A DNA stretch of 5,818 nt from an uncultured Ruminobacter sp. (GTDB taxonomy: Bacteria > Pseudomonadota > Gammaproteobacteria > Enterobacterales > Succinivibrionaceae). Both the position numbers and the translations under genes were made by a program. Below are positions 5,184-5,818 of this stretch, piece after piece. Below the pieces are notes generated by a model. It was not told the DNA's origin, did no database searches, and worked only from the letters and a program-made list of their open reading frames with translations. Location: NCBI GenBank assembly GCA_900767005.1, contig CAAFXL010000073.1, forward strand, positions 1-5,818, written 5' to 3'. The stretch's first letter is position 1. The number at the start of each line of letters is the position of its first letter.

Positions 5184-5246
5184 AAAAAGTAAAATTTCCT
5201 CTTTATAATTCTTAATAATAAAATATTAATCCAATAAAGAGGAAAT
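5184..5246 (-). terminator. luxS intrinsic terminator with a 12-bp stem
   Basis: ATTTCCTCTTTA (5194-5205) and TAAAGAGGAAAT (5235-5246) are perfect reverse complements. The 29-nt loop holds a second 6-bp repeat, TTAATA (5212-5217) with TATTAA (5224-5229). On the minus strand the stem is followed by TTTTACTTTTT (5194 down to 5184), while the plus strand has no T-run after it. It starts about 11 bp after the luxS stop codon. Confidence 0.75.
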
Positions 5247-5256
5247 AAAAACAACT

Positions 5257-5769
5257 TTAAGCCAAATTTAGCTTAGATGGATCTAAAGCGATATCTTTTG
5301 AATTAGTAATTACGATTCCTTTATCAATAATTTCCTTAGCAATAGCTTTAGCTTCACTTAAAGAGTGAAGCTTACATGAGCCACATTGTAAAGGATTTGA
5401 AGCAGGAATTACCGCATCATTTGGAAGGTTTAAGATATCTTCCATTGAAGCTTTAAAGGCTTCTTTTACTTTCTCACGTTCTGCCACGCCAATAAGTGAC
5501 ATATAAAAACCAGTCTTACAGCCCATTGGCGAAATATCAATAATTTCTACTACGCCTTTTTCATTTAAATGTTCACGCATAAAGCCTGCAAAATAATGCT
5601 CAAAAGTATGAATTCCCTTTTCAGGCATCACATCGGTATTAGGCTTTTTAATACGTAAATCCCAAACCTCGATTTCATCACCCTTTGGAGTTTGCATTAC
5701 TTTTGCAAGTCTTACAGAAGGTGCGGGCATAATGGTATGATCAACTAAAAAACTATCAATTAAAGGCAT
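5257..5769 (-). CDS. luxS: S-ribosylhomocysteine lyase LuxS
   Basis: LuxS cleaves S-ribosylhomocysteine to homocysteine and 4,5-dihydroxy-2,3-pentanedione. This completes detoxification of S-adenosylhomocysteine and supplies the precursor of the AI-2 quorum-sensing signal; the enzyme is a cytoplasmic metal-dependent homodimer. All active-site residues are present: the HTFEH metal motif with His54, Glu57 and His58, catalytic Cys84 in SPMGCKTGFYMSLIG, and metal ligand Cys129 in QCGSC. The N-terminus MPLIDSFLVDHT matches the E. coli and Haemophilus proteins closely. At 170 residues it is full length, with one extra residue around 72-74 that shifts the third metal ligand by one from E. coli. ATG 5769 has AGGAGA 5 nt upstream. 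No partner of the activated methyl cycle is next to it, and no promoter is clear before the window ends. Confidence 0.97.
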   Translation of the reverse strand: MPLIDSFLVDHTIMPAPSVRLAKVMQTPKGDEIEVWDLRIKKPNTDVMPEKGIHTFEHYFAGFMREHLNEKGVVEIIDISPMGCKTGFYMSLIGVAEREKVKEAFKASMEDILNLPNDAVIPASNPLQCGSCKLHSLSEAKAIAKEIIDKGIVITNSKDIALDPSKLNLA

Positions 5770-5774
5770 TTTCT

Positions 5775-5780
5775 TCTCCT
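5775..5780 (-). promoter_or_regulatory. luxS ribosome binding site
   Basis: AGGAGA on the minus strand ends 5 nt before the luxS ATG, within a purine-rich stretch. It fixes the start at MPLIDSF, the conserved N-terminus of the family. An in-frame TAA upstream rules out a longer form. Confidence 0.8.
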
Positions 5781-5818
5781 TTATTCCTCTTTACTTGCTT
5801 TACTCTTTTTTGTAGTGC
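5781..5818 (-). CDS. Possible lysine-rich C-terminus of a gene upstream of luxS (partial)
   Basis: One minus-strand frame from base 5816 reads TTKKSKASKEE and ends at a TAA (5781-5783), 11 nt before the luxS ATG. A Lys/Glu-rich tail is a common protein end, and the spacing would fit an operon with luxS. With only 11 codons in purine-rich DNA this could equally be chance; a second minus frame is also open here. Confidence 0.25.
   Translation of the reverse strand, partial: TTKKSKASKEE

Noticed and set aside
1..5818. CRISPR array, insertion sequence, tRNA, prophage or toxin-antitoxin locus
   Set aside because: I saw no regularly spaced repeats, transposase motifs, tRNA cloverleaf or paired small toxin/antitoxin frames on either strand.

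Overview
The window is AT-rich (roughly 30% G+C by eye) and reads as chromosome from a low-GC gammaproteobacterium. Three things point there: a short 4.5S-type SRP RNA without an Alu domain, a LuxS very close to enterobacterial and Pasteurellaceae LuxS, and an LrgA/LrgB pair resembling E. coli YohJ/YohK. A low-GC member of Pasteurellales (Psittacicella-like) or Succinivibrionaceae would fit, but that placement is inference from protein resemblance. Nothing suggests phage, plasmid, insertion sequence or CRISPR.

Left part, mostly plus strand. The window opens in the last 30 codons of an unrecognised gene whose intrinsic terminator overlaps its stop codon. An AT-rich intergenic stretch follows, with a promoter and a perfect 14-bp palindrome near its predicted start point. 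It leads into an overlapping lrgA-lrgB pair encoding a holin-like/export membrane system. Next comes ffs (4.5S SRP RNA) with its own promoter and U-run terminator, then about 260 bp of strongly T-rich, G-poor spacer.

Middle, plus strand. A two-gene operon encodes a divergent AAA-ATPase-like protein (PF09820 type, without the C-terminal nuclease domain that usually follows) and, 8 nt downstream, a HAD subfamily IB phosphatase. A strong 14-bp hairpin separates this operon from the convergent minus-strand genes.

Right part, minus strand. Read right to left: a possible lysine-rich tail of an upstream gene at the window edge, luxS with a strong ribosome binding site and a 12-bp-stem terminator, a 16-bp perfect palindrome, a 205-residue two-TM protein of unknown function, and a 71-residue hypothetical protein with a strong Shine-Dalgarno sequence and a leader hairpin directly upstream of it.

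The recognised genes are housekeeping or common accessory functions: co-translational protein targeting (ffs), SAM-cycle detoxification and AI-2 synthesis (luxS), murein hydrolase or metabolite export (lrgAB) and a phosphatase. I do not see a convincing new multi-gene system. The items most worth a second look are the nuclease-less AAA-like protein coupled to the phosphatase, the two perfect palindromes upstream of membrane-protein genes, and the small 71-residue gene with its structured leader.
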